The notes beneath the pieces were generated by a model. The model was not told the DNA's origin and did not search any database. It saw only the letters and a list, made by a program, of their open reading frames with translations. Below are positions 28,229 through 30,360 of a stretch of DNA of 30,360 nt, piece after piece; the first letter of the stretch is position 1; the number at the start of each line of letters is the position of its first letter. The stretch spans positions 1 to 30,360 of the forward strand of contig JBEKCO010000034.1 in NCBI GenBank assembly GCA_050014835.1. Reading direction: 5' to 3'. The stretch comes from Bog-793 sp050014835 (GTDB taxonomy: Bacteria > Actinomycetota > Acidimicrobiia > Acidimicrobiales > Bog-793). The position numbers and the translations under genes are program-made.

Positions 28229-30360
28229 GTGAGGGTCCCGCCCGAGCCGCGGGTCCGGCCGCCCACACGGCGACGGAACGTCGTCATCGTCGCGGTCATC
28301 GTCGCGCTGATCGTCTTACTGCTCGTCGTGCAGGGGCTCGCCGGCTTCTACGCGAATTTCCTCTGGTTCCACTGGAACGGCCTCGGTAGCGTCTGGAGCC
28401 AGGTCACCGTGACGAAGATCGTGCTCGCGGTGGTGTTCATCGCCATCGCCTGGGCCCTTTTGTGGATCTCGTTGTTCATCGTCGACACGGTCGCGCCGCG
28501 GGCGATGTTCCTCGCCGGGGACAACGAGCTCGTCCGGCGCTACCAGGAGACTGTCGGCCCGTACGCCTTCATTCTGCGCACGGTGGTCTCGCTCGTGATC
28601 GCGCTCATCCTCGGCGCGGGGGCGTCCGGTCAGTGGCAGCACTGGATCTTGTTCGAGCACGCGCTGCCGTTCGGACGGCTCGACCCGTTCTTCCACCGGG
28701 ACGTGAGCTTCTTCGTCTTCCGGCTGCCGTTCCTGTCCTTCATCGTCGACTGGATCTTCGTCGCGCTGCTCGTCACCTTGATCGTGACCGTGATCGCCTA
28801 CTTCCTCAACGGCGCGTTCCAATTCCGTCGCGGCGTCCGCGTCGAACCGCGGGCGATCGCCCACATCTCGCTCATCCTCGCCCTCATGGTCCTCGAGCGG
28901 GCCTGGGCGTATTACTACGTCGACCGGTACGACCTCGACCTGTCGTCGTCGGGCGTCGTCCACGGGGCGTCGTACACCGACGTCCACGTGCGCCTGGCGG
29001 CGCTGACGTTGCTCGCCGTCGTCTCTTTGGTCGCGTTCGTCATGTTCAGCGTGAACATTTACCGACGCTCGCTCGCGCTCCCGGCGATCACGTTCGGCCT
29101 GTGGGCGTTCCTCGCGCTCGTCGTCGGGGTCATCTACCCGGCGATCTTCCAGGTTCTCCGCGTCACCCCGGCGCAGAGCACGCTCGAGTTGCCCTACATC
29201 AAGGACAACATCGCCGCGACGCGTTACGCGATGGGCATCGGGGACGTGACCCGGCACACGTTCCCGGCGAACGAGGACCTCACACCCACGGTGCTCACCC
29301 AGTACCAGAAGACGCTCTCGGATGTGTTGTTGTGGGATCCGGCGGTCGCCGTGTCGACCTTCCAGAAGCTGCAGGTCATCAAGAGCTACTACCAGCTCAA
29401 CTCGCTCGCGGTCGACCGCTACGAGATCGACGGGAAGACGACCCCCGTCGTCGTCGGCGTGCGCGCCCTCAACCCCAGCGGGCTCGCCCAGCAGAGCTGG
29501 GTGAACACACACCTGCAGTACACGCACGGCTACGGCGTCATCGTCGCCGCCGCCAACGTCGCGAACTCGAACAACCTCCCGAATTTCCTCGCCGGCAGCA
29601 TCCCGGCGAGTTCGAAGTCAAAGGCGCTGGCGCTCAGCAGTCCCGCCGTCTACTACGCGCCCGGTGACAGCCAGTACGTCGTCGTCGACACGAAGCAGCC
29701 CGAGGTCCAGTACCAGAAGGCGAACGGGTCGAGCGTCGAGGGCCACTGCAAGGGCTGTGGCGGGATCCCGATCGGCGGCATCCTCAACCGACTCGCCTAC
29801 GCGGTCCACCTCCGGGACCTGAACCTTTTGATCTCGAACCTCGTCACGCCGCGGTCCCGCCTCATCTACATCCCCGACATCGAGGCGCGCGTCCAGAAGG
29901 CGCTGCCCTTCCTGTCGGTCGACTCGCACCCGTACCCGGTCGTCGTCGATGGCTCGATCGACTGGGTCGTCGACGCCTACACGGAGACCGGCTATTACCC
30001 CTACGGGCAACCTGCGGTGACGAGCGAGCTCCCGTCGGGGAGCGGCCTTCGCGGGAGCTACAACTACGTGCGCGACGCCGTCAAGGTCGTCGTCAACGCC
30101 TACTCCGGCAAGATGTCGTTCTACGTCATCGCCCCGTCGGACCCGCTCATCCGGGCGTATGAGGACGCCTTCCCCGGGTTGTTCCAGCCCCTGAAGGACA
30201 TGAACCCAGTGCTGCGTCAACACCTGCGCTACCCGCAGGACCTGCTCATGGTCCAGGCCGACATGTACGGCCGCTACCACATCGAGTCGCCGTCGGGCTT
30301 CTACAGCCTGTCCGACGCCTGGAACCTCTCACAGACCTCGAACTCGGCCACCGGATCGCC
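28229..30360 (+). CDS. UPF0182 family membrane protein, 3' end cut by window
   Basis: About 710 codons of a family usually near 900-1000 residues. The N-terminal part has about seven membrane helices, the first at roughly residues 18-42. A large extracytoplasmic domain follows. Family blocks are LFEHALPFGRLDPFFHRDVSFFVF (shortened here: FGRLDPFF), QVLRVTPAQSTLE, YIKDNIAATRYAMG, WVVDAYTETGYYPYG, NYVRDAVKVVVNAY, DPLIRAYEDAFPGLF and HLRYPQDLLMVQADMYG. CKGCGG introduces a CxxC into a region normally GxGG. The function is unknown. GTG 28229 lies 6 nt after the DivIVA-fusion stop, so the two are cotranscribed. In mycobacteria the homologue adjoins the PDZ-Lon gene (from memory). Confidence 0.93.
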   Translation, partial: MRVPPEPRVRPPTRRRNVVIVAVIVALIVLLLVVQGLAGFYANFLWFHWNGLGSVWSQVTVTKIVLAVVFIAIAWALLWISLFIVDTVAPRAMFLAGDNELVRRYQETVGPYAFILRTVVSLVIALILGAGASGQWQHWILFEHALPFGRLDPFFHRDVSFFVFRLPFLSFIVDWIFVALLVTLIVTVIAYFLNGAFQFRRGVRVEPRAIAHISLILALMVLERAWAYYYVDRYDLDLSSSGVVHGASYTDVHVRLAALTLLAVVSLVAFVMFSVNIYRRSLALPAITFGLWAFLALVVGVIYPAIFQVLRVTPAQSTLELPYIKDNIAATRYAMGIGDVTRHTFPANEDLTPTVLTQYQKTLSDVLLWDPAVAVSTFQKLQVIKSYYQLNSLAVDRYEIDGKTTPVVVGVRALNPSGLAQQSWVNTHLQYTHGYGVIVAAANVANSNNLPNFLAGSIPASSKSKALALSSPAVYYAPGDSQYVVVDTKQPEVQYQKANGSSVEGHCKGCGGIPIGGILNRLAYAVHLRDLNLLISNLVTPRSRLIYIPDIEARVQKALPFLSVDSHPYPVVVDGSIDWVVDAYTETGYYPYGQPAVTSELPSGSGLRGSYNYVRDAVKVVVNAYSGKMSFYVIAPSDPLIRAYEDAFPGLFQPLKDMNPVLRQHLRYPQDLLMVQADMYGRYHIESPSGFYSLSDAWNLSQTSNSATGS

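Overview
The window is a GC-rich, tightly packed chromosomal segment from an actinomycete-type bacterium, most likely a deep-branching Actinomycetota lineage such as Acidimicrobiia (inference). The signs are two WhiB-family proteins, a mycothiol-type DinB protein, a three-gene Sdh1-type succinate dehydrogenase, a DUF2342 zincin-like protein, a UPF0182 membrane protein, many GTG/TTG starts, and TAnnnT boxes ending 6-8 nt before start codons, as expected for leaderless mRNAs. I see no tRNA, rRNA, insertion sequence, CRISPR array or prophage block.

Layout. 1-4573: the end of a TauE/SafE permease, a DinB-like protein, guaA and pcrA/uvrD. 4610-8894: sucC-sucD-purN-purH in one run. 8895-14478: a possible 46-residue ORF, folD, a DUF6629 membrane protein, metF, icd and mdh. 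14475-18721 (minus strand): sdhC-sdhA-sdhB followed by an SCP2-like and an ABM-domain gene. 18722-20872: a WhiB lacking two of its four cysteines, a stand-alone glutamate formimidoyltransferase, a normal four-cysteine WhiB and a small conserved-looking protein. 20885-25113: a DUF2342 protein without its HExxH motif, an HtrA-like protein without catalytic His and Ser, an MreB-like protein and a HEAT-repeat protein. 25157-30360: a PDZ-Lon (YlbL-type) protease, a large DivIVA protein whose C-terminus resembles the phage Mu gpF/minor-head domain, and the first ~710 codons of a UPF0182 protein.

The left half is core metabolism. It holds four TCA-cycle steps (icd, sucCD, sdhCAB, mdh) interleaved with folate one-carbon enzymes (folD, metF, purN, purH, and later ftcD) and purine synthesis (purN, purH, guaA). 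The order pcrA-sucC-sucD-purN-purH resembles that of other actinobacteria. The right half is an envelope and cell-shape neighbourhood. Its PDZ-Lon, UPF0182 and DUF2342 genes are also neighbours in mycobacteria (from memory, Rv3193c-Rv3195), but here other genes are inserted among them.

The most unusual items are the DivIVA/gpF-like fusion, the two-cysteine WhiB and the two adjacent peptidase-fold proteins with ruined active sites.
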